Shown here piece after piece: positions 43,584-52,237 of a stretch of DNA of 54,966 nt (its first letter is position 1; each line of letters opens with the position of its first letter). The DNA is from Oceanisphaera marina. Its GTDB lineage: Bacteria > Pseudomonadota > Gammaproteobacteria > Enterobacterales > Aeromonadaceae. The position numbers were made by a program, and so were the translations under genes. The DNA lies in contig NZ_BMKE01000004.1 of the NCBI RefSeq assembly GCF_014643915.1, positions 115,766-170,731 of the forward strand, written 5' to 3'. The notes beneath the pieces were generated by a model. That model had not been told where the DNA came from and did no database searches. It saw nothing but the letters and a program-made list of their open reading frames with translations.

Positions 43584-44597
43584 ATGTCTAACAAGCTATT
43601 CCTGTCAGCAGCGGCATTACTGGTATCGAGCTTTACCGGCCAGGCCTTCGCCGAAGAAGTTAACGTTTACTCCAATCGCCAGGATTTTTTAATCAAGCCG
43701 ATTATCGATACCTTCAGCCAGGAAACCGGCATCGACGTGAATGTTGTTTTCATCAAGGACGGCATGGGCGAGCGTCTGGAGCGTGAAGGACGTCTGTCAC
43801 CGGCAGATTTGGTGCTGACGGTTGATGTTAGCCGTTTGATGGATGTGGTTGATAAAGACCTGACCCAGCCGGTTGACAGCAAGGTGCTGGAAGACAGCAT
43901 TCCTGCCCAGTATCGTGATGCCGATGGACGATGGTTTGCCGTGACCACACGAGCCCGTGCCATTTACAGCTCAAAAGACCGAGTGGGCAAGCGTGAAGAT
44001 ATTACCTACGAAGAGCTGGCCGATCCCAAGTACAAGGGAAAAATTTGTACTCGCAGCGGTAAACATCCCTATAATGTGGCGCTGACGGCCTCCATGATTG
44101 ATGAGCACGGTGTGGAATACACCAAAACCTGGCTCGAAGGTTTAAAAGCCAACCTGGCTCGCAAGCCTCAAGGTGGCGACCGCGATCAGATCAAGGCCAT
44201 TCAGGACGGTGTATGTGATTATGCACTGGGCAACAGCTATTACTACGGCGTGATGCTGAGCGACGAGAAACAGCGTGAAGCGGCAGAAGCCGTATACATC
44301 AACTTCCCCAATCAGGAAGATCGTGGTACTCACGTGAATATTTCTGCGGTCGCGCTGACCAAGCATGCCAAGAATAAAGAAGCAGCCATTAAACTGATGG
44401 AGTTTTTGGCCGGTGACGAAGCACAGCACCTGTATTCGTCTGCCAACCATGAATACCCAGTGAAGCCTGGCGTAGAGCCATCGGATCTGGTGAAAAGCTG
44501 GGGTGATTTCGATGCCGATAAACGCCCGCTGGTTGATGTAGCAAAACATGCTAAAACCGCAGTGCAATTGGTAGACGAAGTTAAATACGACCTTTAA
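43584..44597 (+). CDS. fbpA: Fe(3+) ABC transporter periplasmic binding protein (FbpA/FutA type)
   Basis: A class II periplasmic ferric-iron binding protein of 337 residues. The signal peptide MSNKLFLSAAALLVSSFTG ends at QAFA, followed by EEVNVYSNR. Iron-ligand tyrosines are expected in the family block NSYYYGVM, and KDGMGERLEREGRLSPADLVLTVD is typical. The start is one of ATG 43581 or 43584 (GGAT seven nt before the latter). It heads fbpABC and is separated from the permease by a small hairpin. Iron specificity is inferred from family resemblance and the Tyr cluster. Confidence 0.9.
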   Translation: MSNKLFLSAAALLVSSFTGQAFAEEVNVYSNRQDFLIKPIIDTFSQETGIDVNVVFIKDGMGERLEREGRLSPADLVLTVDVSRLMDVVDKDLTQPVDSKVLEDSIPAQYRDADGRWFAVTTRARAIYSSKDRVGKREDITYEELADPKYKGKICTRSGKHPYNVALTASMIDEHGVEYTKTWLEGLKANLARKPQGGDRDQIKAIQDGVCDYALGNSYYYGVMLSDEKQREAAEAVYINFPNQEDRGTHVNISAVALTKHAKNKEAAIKLMEFLAGDEAQHLYSSANHEYPVKPGVEPSDLVKSWGDFDADKRPLVDVAKHAKTAVQLVDEVKYDL

Positions 44598-44602
44598 AAA
44601 GA

Positions 44603-44624
44603 CGGGGGCCAGGCCCCTGTTTTG
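44603..44624 (+). other. Intercistronic hairpin between fbpA and fbpB
   Basis: GGGG-CCAGG-CCCC followed by TGTTTT. It looks like a weak terminator or an mRNA 3' stabiliser, allowing more binding protein than permease to be made. Confidence 0.55.
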
Positions 44625-44632
44625 AGTTGTCA

Positions 44633-46255
44633 ATGAAACGATCAGGTTGGACGGTCAGCAGCTGGGTTTTCGCCTTGCTGCTGACTTTGCCTATTACGGC
44701 ACTTATATATGAAGCACTGTTACCCACAGAAGATATCTTTCATCATCTGTGGGTAACAGTGCTGCCTACCTATATCAGCAATACCTTTTGGCTGGTGTTG
44801 CTGGTGATGAGCTTCAGCTTGTTGTGCGGTGTCCCTGCCGCCTGGTTGATGGCCATGTGCGAACTGCCTGGTAAACGCTGGCTGCAGTGGGCCTTGATCC
44901 TGCCGCTGGCCATGCCTTCTTATATTGTCGCCTTTGTTTATACGGACCTGCTGGATTTCTCCGGACCGGTGCAAGACAGCTTGCGCCAGTGGTTTGGCTG
45001 GCAGTCGGCCGCCGATTATTATTTTCCTGCCATTCGCACCCTGGGTGGTGCCGCGTTGATCTTGGGGCTGGTGCTGTATCCCTATGTGTATCTGCTGGCG
45101 CGCACCGCCTTTATGGAACAGTCCACCAGTCTTATTCAGTCCAGTCGGCTGTTGGGCTGCACTCCCTGGCAAAGCTTCAAGAAAGTAAGCTTGCCGCTGG
45201 CACGGCCTTCCATTGCCGTGGGCCTGTCGCTGGTGGCCATGGAAACCCTGGCCGAATTCGGTACCGTGAACTTTTTTGCGGTGAATACCCTGACCACAGC
45301 CGTGTATGACACCTGGCTGGGCTATGGCAGCCTGAATGCCGCCGCTAAAATCTCTGCCATCATGCTGTTGGTGGTGATGTTGCTGCTGAGCATGGAGCGC
45401 ATGAGCCGCAAGCGCCAGCAGGTGTTTCAAAAAAACATGGGCCACGAGCAGCAAACCGGTTATCAGTTAACGGGCGTGGCCAAGTGGGGCGCGCTGCTGT
45501 TTTGCTGGACCTTGGTAGCGCTGGGCTTTTTATTGCCTTTTGTCATTCTCTGCTATCACGCCGTGCACTATTTCGATCAGGCCTGGAACAGCCGGTTTTT
45601 CGAATACAGCTTTAACAGTCTGTTGCTCTCGGCCCTGGTGGCGGGGGTGGCGTTGATGATTGGTTTGTTGCTGGGCATGACGCACCGGCTGTCCGGCAAA
45701 AGCTACTCGGTTGTGCCCATGCGTCTGGCTTCCATGGGTTATGCCCTGCCGGGAACGGTATTGGCCATTGGCGTGCTGGTGCCGTTAACCAGCCTCGATT
45801 TTGCCATTAATGACGCCGCCCTGTGGTTGGGCGTCACCGAGCCGGGGTTATTGTTTACCGGCACCATGACCGCGATTGCCTTTGGTTATCTGGTACGCTT
45901 TGGTGCCATGGCCATCGGTTCGGTAGAAAGCAGCCTCGCCAAGGTGTCGCCGTCTCTCGACATGGTCACCCAGACCATGGGCTACAGCCCCGGCGCCATG
46001 ATGATGAAGGTGCATATGCCGCTGATCCGCAAGGGGATGCTGGCTGGTGCCTTGCTGGTATTTATCGAATGCATGAAAGAGCTGCCGGCGGCGCTGTTGC
46101 TGCGGCCCTTTAATTTTCAGACACTGGCTACTTATGTATATCAGTTTGTATCCGACGAGCAGTTGGAGCTGGGCGCTTTGCCCGCCATTGTGATCGTGCT
46201 GGTTGGCTTGATACCGCTGATTTTCCTGAACCGATCATTGGAGCAACAACACTGA
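44633..46255 (+). CDS. fbpB: Fe(3+) ABC transporter permease (FbpB, fused double permease)
   Basis: An inner-membrane permease of 540 residues with two homologous halves, about 12 helices in all. Each half has an EAA-type loop contacting the ATPase (SSRLLGCTPWQSFKKVSLPL near 185, and the segment MVTQTMGYSPGAMMMKVHMPL near 455). It starts at ATG 44633 with GAG six nt upstream. A perfect 18-bp inverted repeat lies inside the gene at 44713-44763. The stop overlaps the fbpC start by one base (TGATG). Confidence 0.92.
   Translation: MKRSGWTVSSWVFALLLTLPITALIYEALLPTEDIFHHLWVTVLPTYISNTFWLVLLVMSFSLLCGVPAAWLMAMCELPGKRWLQWALILPLAMPSYIVAFVYTDLLDFSGPVQDSLRQWFGWQSAADYYFPAIRTLGGAALILGLVLYPYVYLLARTAFMEQSTSLIQSSRLLGCTPWQSFKKVSLPLARPSIAVGLSLVAMETLAEFGTVNFFAVNTLTTAVYDTWLGYGSLNAAAKISAIMLLVVMLLLSMERMSRKRQQVFQKNMGHEQQTGYQLTGVAKWGALLFCWTLVALGFLLPFVILCYHAVHYFDQAWNSRFFEYSFNSLLLSALVAGVALMIGLLLGMTHRLSGKSYSVVPMRLASMGYALPGTVLAIGVLVPLTSLDFAINDAALWLGVTEPGLLFTGTMTAIAFGYLVRFGAMAIGSVESSLAKVSPSLDMVTQTMGYSPGAMMMKVHMPLIRKGMLAGALLVFIECMKELPAALLLRPFNFQTLATYVYQFVSDEQLELGALPAIVIVLVGLIPLIFLNRSLEQQH
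44713..44763 (+). repeat. Perfect 18-bp inverted repeat inside fbpB
   Basis: AGCACTGTTACCCACAGA (44713-44730) and TCTGTGGGTAACAGTGCT (44746-44763) are exact reverse complements, separated by 15 nt. The repeat begins 81 nt into the coding sequence and is translated as part of the first periplasmic loop (EALLPTEDIFHHLWVTVLP). Confidence 0.9.
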
Positions 46256-47316
46256 TGGCGGCATTAGACGTAAAAAACCTGCGCTGTAGTTATAACGGCA
46301 AGGCGATACTGGATAATCTTTCGTTGCAGGTCGACGATAACGAAATCATGTGTCTGCTGGGAGCCAGCGGATGCGGTAAAACCACCTTGCTCAAGGCCAT
46401 CGCCGGTCTGCTGCCCGTTACTCAGGGCGAGATCCAGATTCACGGCCAGCCAATGAACGGCCATGGCCTTGCCGTGGTACCGGAGCGTCGTAACATCGGC
46501 ATGATCTTTCAGGATTATGCGCTGTTTCCGCATTTAAGCGTGGCCAGGAACGTGGCCTTTGGTTTGCAGTGCAAAGAAAGCAACAAGGCGGTGATCAAGA
46601 GGCGGGTGGCAGAAGTGCTGGCGCTGGTGAACCTGGCCGAGTTAGGGGAGCGGTATCCCCATCAACTATCTGGCGGTCAGCAACAGCGGGTGGCCATCGC
46701 CCGTGCCATGATTGGCAAACCCCAACTGATGTTGCTGGATGAGCCTTTTTCCAATATCGATACTCAGGTACGTATGCGCCTGATCAGCGAAATTCGCGAC
46801 TTGCTGAAAGGGCAGGGCATAGCGGCCATCTTCGTGACGCACAGTAAAGAAGAGGCCTTCGCTTTTTCCGATCGCCTGGCATTATTTCGCAGCGGTCATA
46901 TCGAGCAGGTGGGGCGTCCCCAGGTATTGTATCAACAGCCGGAAAACCGCTTTGTGGCCGACTTCCTCGGTCTGGCAAACTATGTGCCCGCCACCGTAAT
47001 CGACAGCCAGACGGTACTGACCCCCATGGGGCCCGTTGCCAGCCAGGCGGTACTGAATGCCGCTCCCGGTACCACAGGACAGCTCATGTTGCGGCCGCGG
47101 CAAATACAGCTATCCCTGACCGAACAGGGCAATGGATGCGTGGTTGAACAACAGTTCTTAGGCACTCATACCCGTTGTGTGGTGGAGTGCCAGAGCCTGC
47201 GCCTGGAGGTCAGCACCAACGAGCCGCTGCCTGCGGTGAGTCAGGTGCACGTAAAAGTTCTGCCCCATGCACTGACCTTTTTCCCGGAGCGCCAAGGCCA
47301 ACGCGCCGTTGCTTGA
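46255..47316 (+). CDS. fbpC: Fe(3+) ABC transporter ATPase (FbpC)
   Basis: The ATPase subunit, 353 residues. Walker A is GASGCGKTT, the Q-loop FQDYALFPH, the signature LSGGQQQRVAIARAM, Walker B LMLLDEPFSN and the switch His in FVTHS. The C-terminal third (about 240-350) is a TOBE/OB-type regulatory domain, as in FbpC and other iron importers. The start overlaps the fbpB stop by one base, indicating coupled translation. It is the last gene of the operon. Confidence 0.93.
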   Translation: MAALDVKNLRCSYNGKAILDNLSLQVDDNEIMCLLGASGCGKTTLLKAIAGLLPVTQGEIQIHGQPMNGHGLAVVPERRNIGMIFQDYALFPHLSVARNVAFGLQCKESNKAVIKRRVAEVLALVNLAELGERYPHQLSGGQQQRVAIARAMIGKPQLMLLDEPFSNIDTQVRMRLISEIRDLLKGQGIAAIFVTHSKEEAFAFSDRLALFRSGHIEQVGRPQVLYQQPENRFVADFLGLANYVPATVIDSQTVLTPMGPVASQAVLNAAPGTTGQLMLRPRQIQLSLTEQGNGCVVEQQFLGTHTRCVVECQSLRLEVSTNEPLPAVSQVHVKVLPHALTFFPERQGQRAVA

Positions 47317-47410
47317 AAAGCAGTACGGCCCGGCTCTAAAGGGGCTCGTCGTTCGGTCTTACCGAGCCGCTGAATAGATCCGTTCCTTAGGTGCTGGTTG
47401 GTAGCAGGCG

Positions 47411-47911
47411 CTACACATATTGCTCAAACAACTCGAGTACGCTTTGGTACAGCGTTGCTATGGGCGTGTCGTGGGTGGGGGTAATAAAAATGGTGTCGTC
47501 GCCCGCTATGGTCCCCAGAATACCTTCCGCCTTACCCAGGGAGTCCAGCATGCGGGCAATCAACTGGGCTGCCCCCGGGCTGGTATGAATCACGATCAGC
47601 GCGCTGTTATGGCCCACATCCAGCACCAGGTTCTTCAATTGGCTGCTGCTGGTGGGGACGCCAAGCTCTACCGGCAGGCAATACACCATTTCCGTCTTGG
47701 CATTACGGGTGCGCACGGCACCAAACTTGCTCAGCATGCGCGAGACTTTTGACTGGTTAATGTTATCAAACCCTGCATCCTGCAGCGCAGTCACTATCTC
47801 TGCCTGTGAGCCAAAACGTTCCTCGTTGAGCAAGGCTTTAAAGGCCTTAACCAGTTGTTCTTGCTTTTCGTTCATAGTTTGCAGCCGACTGAGCGTGGTT
47901 GAATGAGGCAT
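47411..47911 (-). CDS. argR: Arginine repressor ArgR
   Basis: A hexameric arginine-responsive repressor. The winged helix ([51 protein letters not shown]) and the C-terminal arginine-binding and oligomerisation domain ([37 protein letters not shown]) are very close to E. coli. ATG 47911 has GGAT about 7-8 nt upstream and gives 166 residues. An internal ATG at 47875 gives 154, nearer E. coli (156), but lacks a ribosome-binding site. It is divergent from the arginine transporter artPJQM, with an ARG box between. Confidence 0.96.
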   Translation of the reverse strand: MPHSTTLSRLQTMNEKQEQLVKAFKALLNEERFGSQAEIVTALQDAGFDNINQSKVSRMLSKFGAVRTRNAKTEMVYCLPVELGVPTSSSQLKNLVLDVGHNSALIVIHTSPGAAQLIARMLDSLGKAEGILGTIAGDDTIFITPTHDTPIATLYQSVLELFEQYV

Positions 47912-47955
47912 ATTGTCTATCCGTCATGGTTTTTTATCAAGGATTAGTCACTTAT

Positions 47956-47973
47956 ATTGCATAAAGATGCAGA
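47956..47973. promoter_or_regulatory. ARG box between argR and artP
   Basis: ATTGCATAAAGATGCAGA fits the 18-bp ArgR operator pattern (TGAAT-N4-ATTCA type with TGCAT/ATGCA half-sites). A second, poorly spaced pair of TGCA half-sites follows (47980-48000). It is placed to control both divergent transcripts. Confidence 0.65.
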
Positions 47974-48044
47974 ATTAGCTTGCATTAACAGCCATGCAAA
48001 ATAAAATCAGTCAAACACTCTGACAGATGATGTGAATATAGCGC

Positions 48045-48782
48045 ATGGGCATAGAATTTAACGGCATTTGCAAGTCCTGGTCTGGTCAGGAAATTTTAAG
48101 CCAAGTATCGTTCAAATGCGATGCCGGTGAGACATTAGTTCTGCTTGGCCCTAGCGGGGCAGGTAAAAGTTCTTTATTGCGGCTGATGAACCTGCTGGAT
48201 GTTCCAGATTCCGGCCAGTTAATCATAGCTGATCAGACATTCTCTTTTCCAGACGCCCACCATGGCCGCTTGAACAAGCGCGCGCAGCAGTTGCGAAGCT
48301 CGGTGGGCATGGTGTTTCAGCAGTATCATTTATGGCCCCATCTCACAGTTGAGCAAAATTTGCTGGAAGCGCCGCTGAAAGTATTGGGCATGAACAAAAG
48401 TGAAGCGCAGGATAAGGTTGGGCTGTTACTGGGTCAATTGAAGCTGAGCGATAAACGTCATGCCTGGCCGGGTGCCTTGTCGGGTGGCCAGCAACAGCGA
48501 GTGGCCATTGCCCGCGCCCTGATGATGGATCCTGATGTGTTGCTGTTTGATGAACCCACCGCAGCGCTGGATCCGGAAATTACCAAAGAAGTGGCCGAGA
48601 TTATCTTGCAGCTTGGCAAAACCGGCATGACTCAGGTGATAGTGACCCACGAAGTCGGCTTTGCCCGCCGGGTGGCGAGTAAAGTGGCTTATCTGGAACA
48701 GGGGCGTTTAATCGAGTATGGCGATGCCAGTTTGCTTGACCATCCCGGCACTCAGCGACTCACCGAGTTTTTAACTCATTAA
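48045..48782 (+). CDS. artP: Arginine ABC transporter ATPase ArtP
   Basis: The cytosolic ATPase of the arginine importer, 245 residues (E. coli 242). Walker A is GPSGAGKSS, Q-loop FQQYHLWPHLTV, signature LSGGQQQRVAIARAL, Walker B VLLFDEPTAALDPE and H-loop VTHEVGFA. LWPHLTV and the overall match are ArtP-like within the polar amino-acid class. The ATG has no strong ribosome-binding site. It is first of artPJQM and adjacent to an ARG box and argR. Confidence 0.94.
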   Translation: MGIEFNGICKSWSGQEILSQVSFKCDAGETLVLLGPSGAGKSSLLRLMNLLDVPDSGQLIIADQTFSFPDAHHGRLNKRAQQLRSSVGMVFQQYHLWPHLTVEQNLLEAPLKVLGMNKSEAQDKVGLLLGQLKLSDKRHAWPGALSGGQQQRVAIARALMMDPDVLLFDEPTAALDPEITKEVAEIILQLGKTGMTQVIVTHEVGFARRVASKVAYLEQGRLIEYGDASLLDHPGTQRLTEFLTH

Positions 48783-48801
48783 TGACAATAAGGACATTAT
48801 C

Positions 48802-49536
48802 GTGAACAAAACATTATTATCTTTGGCGCTCTTGGCCAGCGCAGGAATGGCTCAGGCCGACGAAGTGAAATTTGTGACCAATGCCGCCTATGCGCCATTT
48901 GAGTTCGTTGACGAAAACAACGAGATGCAGGGTTTCGATATCGACCTGGCCAAAGCCATTTGTGAAGTCCAGAAAATGGACTGCAGCTTTCACAACCAGG
49001 CCTTCGACAGCCTGATCCCCAGCCTGAAGTTTCGCCGTTATCACGCCGCCATTGCCGCCATGGACATTACCCCGGAGCGGGCCAAGCAGGTGGACTTCAG
49101 CGATATTTATTATGAAAACTCGGCGGTCTTTGTTACCCCGACCGACAAATTCGACAATCTGGATGCCCTGAAAAAAGAAACGGTCGGCGTGCAGAATGGC
49201 ACCTCGCATCAGAAATACATTCAAGACAAGCTGGAAGCCGACGGCATGGCGGCTCGCCCGTATCAAAGTGTGCAAGATGCCCTGCTTGATATGGGGAATG
49301 GCCGCATCAATGCGGTATTTGCCGATACCGCCGTGGTAGGTGACTGGCTGGCCAAAAACCAGGGCTACGCAGTGTTGGGCGAGCGCATTACCGATGATGA
49401 CTACTTTGGTACCGGTTTTGGTATTGCGGTAACCAAGGGTAACCAGGCGCTGCTGGATCAGCTGAACGAAGGTCTGAACCAGCTAAAGGACAACGGCACC
49501 TACGACAGCCTCTACCAAAAGTATTTCCCTCAGTAA
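48802..49536 (+). CDS. artJ: Arginine ABC transporter periplasmic binding protein (ArtJ/ArtI)
   Basis: A periplasmic solute-binding protein, family 3, 244 residues. The signal peptide [19 protein letters not shown] is followed by [51 protein letters not shown] and [13 protein letters not shown] are typical blocks. GTG 48802 has AAGGA eight nt upstream. Only one binding protein is present, whereas E. coli has ArtI and ArtJ, so the I/J assignment is arbitrary. Confidence 0.9.
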   Translation: MNKTLLSLALLASAGMAQADEVKFVTNAAYAPFEFVDENNEMQGFDIDLAKAICEVQKMDCSFHNQAFDSLIPSLKFRRYHAAIAAMDITPERAKQVDFSDIYYENSAVFVTPTDKFDNLDALKKETVGVQNGTSHQKYIQDKLEADGMAARPYQSVQDALLDMGNGRINAVFADTAVVGDWLAKNQGYAVLGERITDDDYFGTGFGIAVTKGNQALLDQLNEGLNQLKDNGTYDSLYQKYFPQ

Positions 49537-49537
49537 T

Positions 49538-50185
49538 ATGCTGACTCATCTAATGAATGCCAGCCTGATGACCTTGGGGCTGGCATTGGTGTCATTAGCC
49601 ATAGGTCTGGTGCTGGGCATCCTGTTTTGTGGTGGGGAAATGAGCCGCTTTGCGCTGTTGCGCTGGCCGGTGACCTTGCTGACCACTGTGCTGCGCGGCT
49701 TGCCCGAAATACTGGTGGTGTTTTTCATCTATTTCGGGTCTACCCAAATCCTGTTTTTGCTGACGGGCGAATATATCGAATTCAGTCCGTTCTGGTGTGG
49801 CGTAACGGCACTTTCCCTGCTGTTTGCCGCCTATGCCGCGCAAACCTTGCGTGGAGCCTTGAATGCCGTAGACAAAGGGCAACGCCAGGCTGCACAAGCG
49901 CTGGGCTTGCCTGTGCTTTACACCTTTACACACATAGTGTTGCCGCAAACCTGGCGTCATGCGCTACCCGGGCTGGGTAACCAGTGGCTGGTGTTGCTGA
50001 AAGATACCGCTCTGGTGTCTTTGATTGGCGTACACGATTTGATGTATCAGGCCAAGGCCGTGGCCTCTCGTACCTACGAGCCCTTTACCTGGTATGGCAT
50101 AGCGGCGCTTATTTATTTAGTGATTACCGTGCTTAGCCAACAAGGGCTGAAGCGGCTGCGAACTCGGGTAACGCGTTATGACTGA
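49538..50185 (+). CDS. artQ: Arginine ABC transporter permease ArtQ
   Basis: An inner-membrane permease of 215 residues with about five helices. [34 protein letters not shown] (EAA-type region) and [27 protein letters not shown] nearly repeat E. coli ArtQ. It is shorter than the E. coli protein (238) by loss of a periplasmic insert after the second helix. It begins 2 nt after artJ and overlaps artM by 8 nt. Confidence 0.94.
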   Translation: MLTHLMNASLMTLGLALVSLAIGLVLGILFCGGEMSRFALLRWPVTLLTTVLRGLPEILVVFFIYFGSTQILFLLTGEYIEFSPFWCGVTALSLLFAAYAAQTLRGALNAVDKGQRQAAQALGLPVLYTFTHIVLPQTWRHALPGLGNQWLVLLKDTALVSLIGVHDLMYQAKAVASRTYEPFTWYGIAALIYLVITVLSQQGLKRLRTRVTRYD

Positions 50186-50855
50186 TTGGCTCGATTATTT
50201 GCCAACCTTGCTGCAGGGGGTGACCATCACTCTGCAGATCACCAGTGCCGGCTTGTTGCTGGGGCTGATAATAGCGCTCGCCTTGACCTGGATACTGGAA
50301 CAACGTCTGCCGGTGGCGGCACAATTGGCCGAGGGCTATTTGTTGTTGCTGACAGGTACGCCATTACTGGTGCAGATATTTCTGGTTTATTACGGTCCGG
50401 CCCAGTTTGAGTGGGTGAAAAACAGTTGGGCCTGGACCTATCTGCGCGAGCCGATGTTTTGCGCCATTCTGGCCCTGGGAATGAACGCCGGAGCCTATAC
50501 CTGTCGATTGTTCAAAGGCGCACTGGACGCTATCCCCAAAGGCGAAACCCTGGCTTGCCGGGCCTTGGGCATGAATGATTGGCAAGCCTTGAGCGTGAAG
50601 CTGCGCCACGCCATGCGCCGGGTGATTCCGGCTTACTCCAACGAAGTGGTGCTGGTACTCAAGGGCAGTTCGCTGGCCAGTACCATTTCTATTATGGAGA
50701 TCATGGGGTTGGCCCAGCGACTCAACGGTCAGACCTATGACACCCTGGTGGTATTCGGTCTGGCGGGCGCGATTTATCTGGTGCTTAACGGCGTGCTCAC
50801 CTTTTTGTTTCGCCTGTTGGAACAAAGAGCGCTGAAATTTCAGACGAACGGGTGA
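50178..50855 (+). CDS. artM: Arginine ABC transporter permease ArtM
   Basis: The second permease subunit, 225 residues (E. coli 222). [41 protein letters not shown] and [20 protein letters not shown] are family blocks. The start overlaps the end of artQ by 8 nt, which favours translational coupling. ArtM pairs with ArtQ to form the arginine channel. It is the last gene of the operon. Confidence 0.94.
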   Translation: MTDWLDYLPTLLQGVTITLQITSAGLLLGLIIALALTWILEQRLPVAAQLAEGYLLLLTGTPLLVQIFLVYYGPAQFEWVKNSWAWTYLREPMFCAILALGMNAGAYTCRLFKGALDAIPKGETLACRALGMNDWQALSVKLRHAMRRVIPAYSNEVVLVLKGSSLASTISIMEIMGLAQRLNGQTYDTLVVFGLAGAIYLVLNGVLTFLFRLLEQRALKFQTNG

Positions 50856-50985
50856 TGAGAGGAGTCTTTCGACTTCACAATCAGGCGTTTTACATTACCT
50901 TAACCATTGTGTTTCCGCGGTGCTTTCGCTATGTTGCTAAAGCATTAGGAAACGTCTAACAACCCAATAATAACGGAGTTCAGCT

Positions 50986-51921
50986 ATGAAAGTTGCCGTA
51001 CTTGGAGCCGCCGGTGGTATCGGCCAGGCTCTGGCCCTGCTGTTAAAAAATAACCTGCCTGCCGGTTCTGCATTAAGCCTGTACGATATCGCACCCGTTA
51101 CCCCAGGTGTTGCCGCCGATCTCAGCCACATCCCAACCGCAGTCAGCGTAGTGGGTTTTGGCGGTGAAGATCCAACGCCGGCACTGGAAGGCGCCGACAT
51201 AGTTCTGATCTCTGCCGGTGTAGCGCGCAAGCCGGGTATGGATCGTGCCGACCTGTTCAACGTGAACGCCGGCATCGTGAAAAATCTGATTGAAAAAGTG
51301 GCGGCTACCTGCCCTAAAGCCTGTATCGGTATCATCACCAACCCGGTAAACACCACAGTGGCCATTGCCGCCGAAGTGCTGAAAAAAGCCGGTGTTTACG
51401 ACAAGAACAAGCTGTTTGGTATTACGACTCTGGATATCATCCGTGCTGAAACCTTTGTTGCCGAAGCCAAGGGCCTGAACGTAGCTGACGTTAAAGTACC
51501 TGTTATTGGTGGCCACAGCGGCGTGACGATTCTGCCGTTGCTGTCTCAGGTTGAAGGCGCTTCTTTCTCTGATGAAGAAATCGAGAAGATGACCCACCGC
51601 ATCCAGAATGCCGGTACCGAAGTGGTAGAAGCCAAAGCCGGTGGCGGTTCAGCCACTCTGTCTATGGGTCAGGCGGCCTGTCGTTTTGCGCTGTCTTTGG
51701 CGAAAGCCATGCAGGGCGAAGCCGACGTGGTTGAATGCACCTACGTAGACGGCGGCAGCGAGCACGCCCAGTTCTTCGCACAGCCAGTGCTGTTAGGTAA
51801 GAACGGCGTAGAAAAAGTACTGCCTTACGGCAAGCTGAGCGCCTTCGAAGAAGCCGCCATGAACGAGATGCTGGACACCCTGAAAGGCGATATCGCCAAA
51901 GGCGTAGAGTTCGTTAAGTAA
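50986..51921 (+). CDS. mdh: Malate dehydrogenase
   Basis: The NAD-dependent TCA-cycle enzyme, 311 residues (E. coli 312). The NAD loop is GAAGGIGQ at 7-14. Substrate and mobile-loop segments are [12 protein letters not shown] and [15 protein letters not shown], and the catalytic His is in [19 protein letters not shown] precedes the ATG by about 7 nt. In enterics mdh and argR are divergent neighbours; here the art operon lies between them. Followed by a strong terminator. Confidence 0.97.
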   Translation: MKVAVLGAAGGIGQALALLLKNNLPAGSALSLYDIAPVTPGVAADLSHIPTAVSVVGFGGEDPTPALEGADIVLISAGVARKPGMDRADLFNVNAGIVKNLIEKVAATCPKACIGIITNPVNTTVAIAAEVLKKAGVYDKNKLFGITTLDIIRAETFVAEAKGLNVADVKVPVIGGHSGVTILPLLSQVEGASFSDEEIEKMTHRIQNAGTEVVEAKAGGGSATLSMGQAACRFALSLAKAMQGEADVVECTYVDGGSEHAQFFAQPVLLGKNGVEKVLPYGKLSAFEEAAMNEMLDTLKGDIAKGVEFVK

Positions 51922-51954
51922 TCTAACGAACCTGGTCCATTAAAAGCAGTTCAT

Positions 51955-51982
51955 TAAAAAAGGGAGCCTCGGCTCCCTTTTT
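51955..51982 (+). terminator. Terminator after mdh
   Basis: AAAAAGGGAGCC / GGCTCCCTTTTT with a tight TC apex (the top pair opens), followed by T-rich DNA. Confidence 0.9.
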
Positions 51983-52047
51983 GTTTTTTGTGGGCTATAG
52001 CGATATATGAGACATCGGAGCCAGGATATCGTGTTGCGATATTGCAC

Positions 52048-52111
52048 AGCTAAAGCAGTGCCTACATCCGTGCTATATGTCTACAGCATGAATGTAGTAG
52101 CTGCTTTAGCT
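52048..52111. repeat. Long intergenic palindrome between mdh and cstA
   Basis: AGCTAAAGCAG (52048-52058) pairs with CTGCTTTAGCT (52101-52111). Inside it, CTACAT (52062-52067) pairs with ATGTAG (52092-52097), then GTGCT with AGCAT. The result is a hairpin of about 64 nt with small internal loops. Together with other sites it looks like a REP-class element. The gap 51983-52166 holds no gene. Confidence 0.65.
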
Positions 52112-52166
52112 GCTAAAACCTGCGCAGCAGTTTCTGATATACGAAATCGATTATGTGCACACAAAC

Positions 52167-52197
52167 AAAAAAGGTAGCGCCAGGCGCTACCTTTTTT
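52167..52197 (-). terminator. Terminator after cstA
   Basis: AAAAAAGGTAGCGC / GCGCTACCTTTTTT around CAG, with A and T tracts on both sides. It lies 40 nt past the cstA stop. Confidence 0.88.
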
Positions 52198-52202
52198 ATT
52201 CA

Positions 52203-52225
52203 CAGCTTATGGCTTACCGCTGCCT
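52203..52225. repeat. Short heptad-repeat tract at the cstA stop
   Basis: GCTTATG, GCTTACC, GCTGCCT (52205-52225) are three 7-nt units beginning GCT, directly before the cstA stop codon. It is the weakest member of the family in this window. Confidence 0.4.
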
Positions 52226-52237
52226 GAAGGGCTGGGT

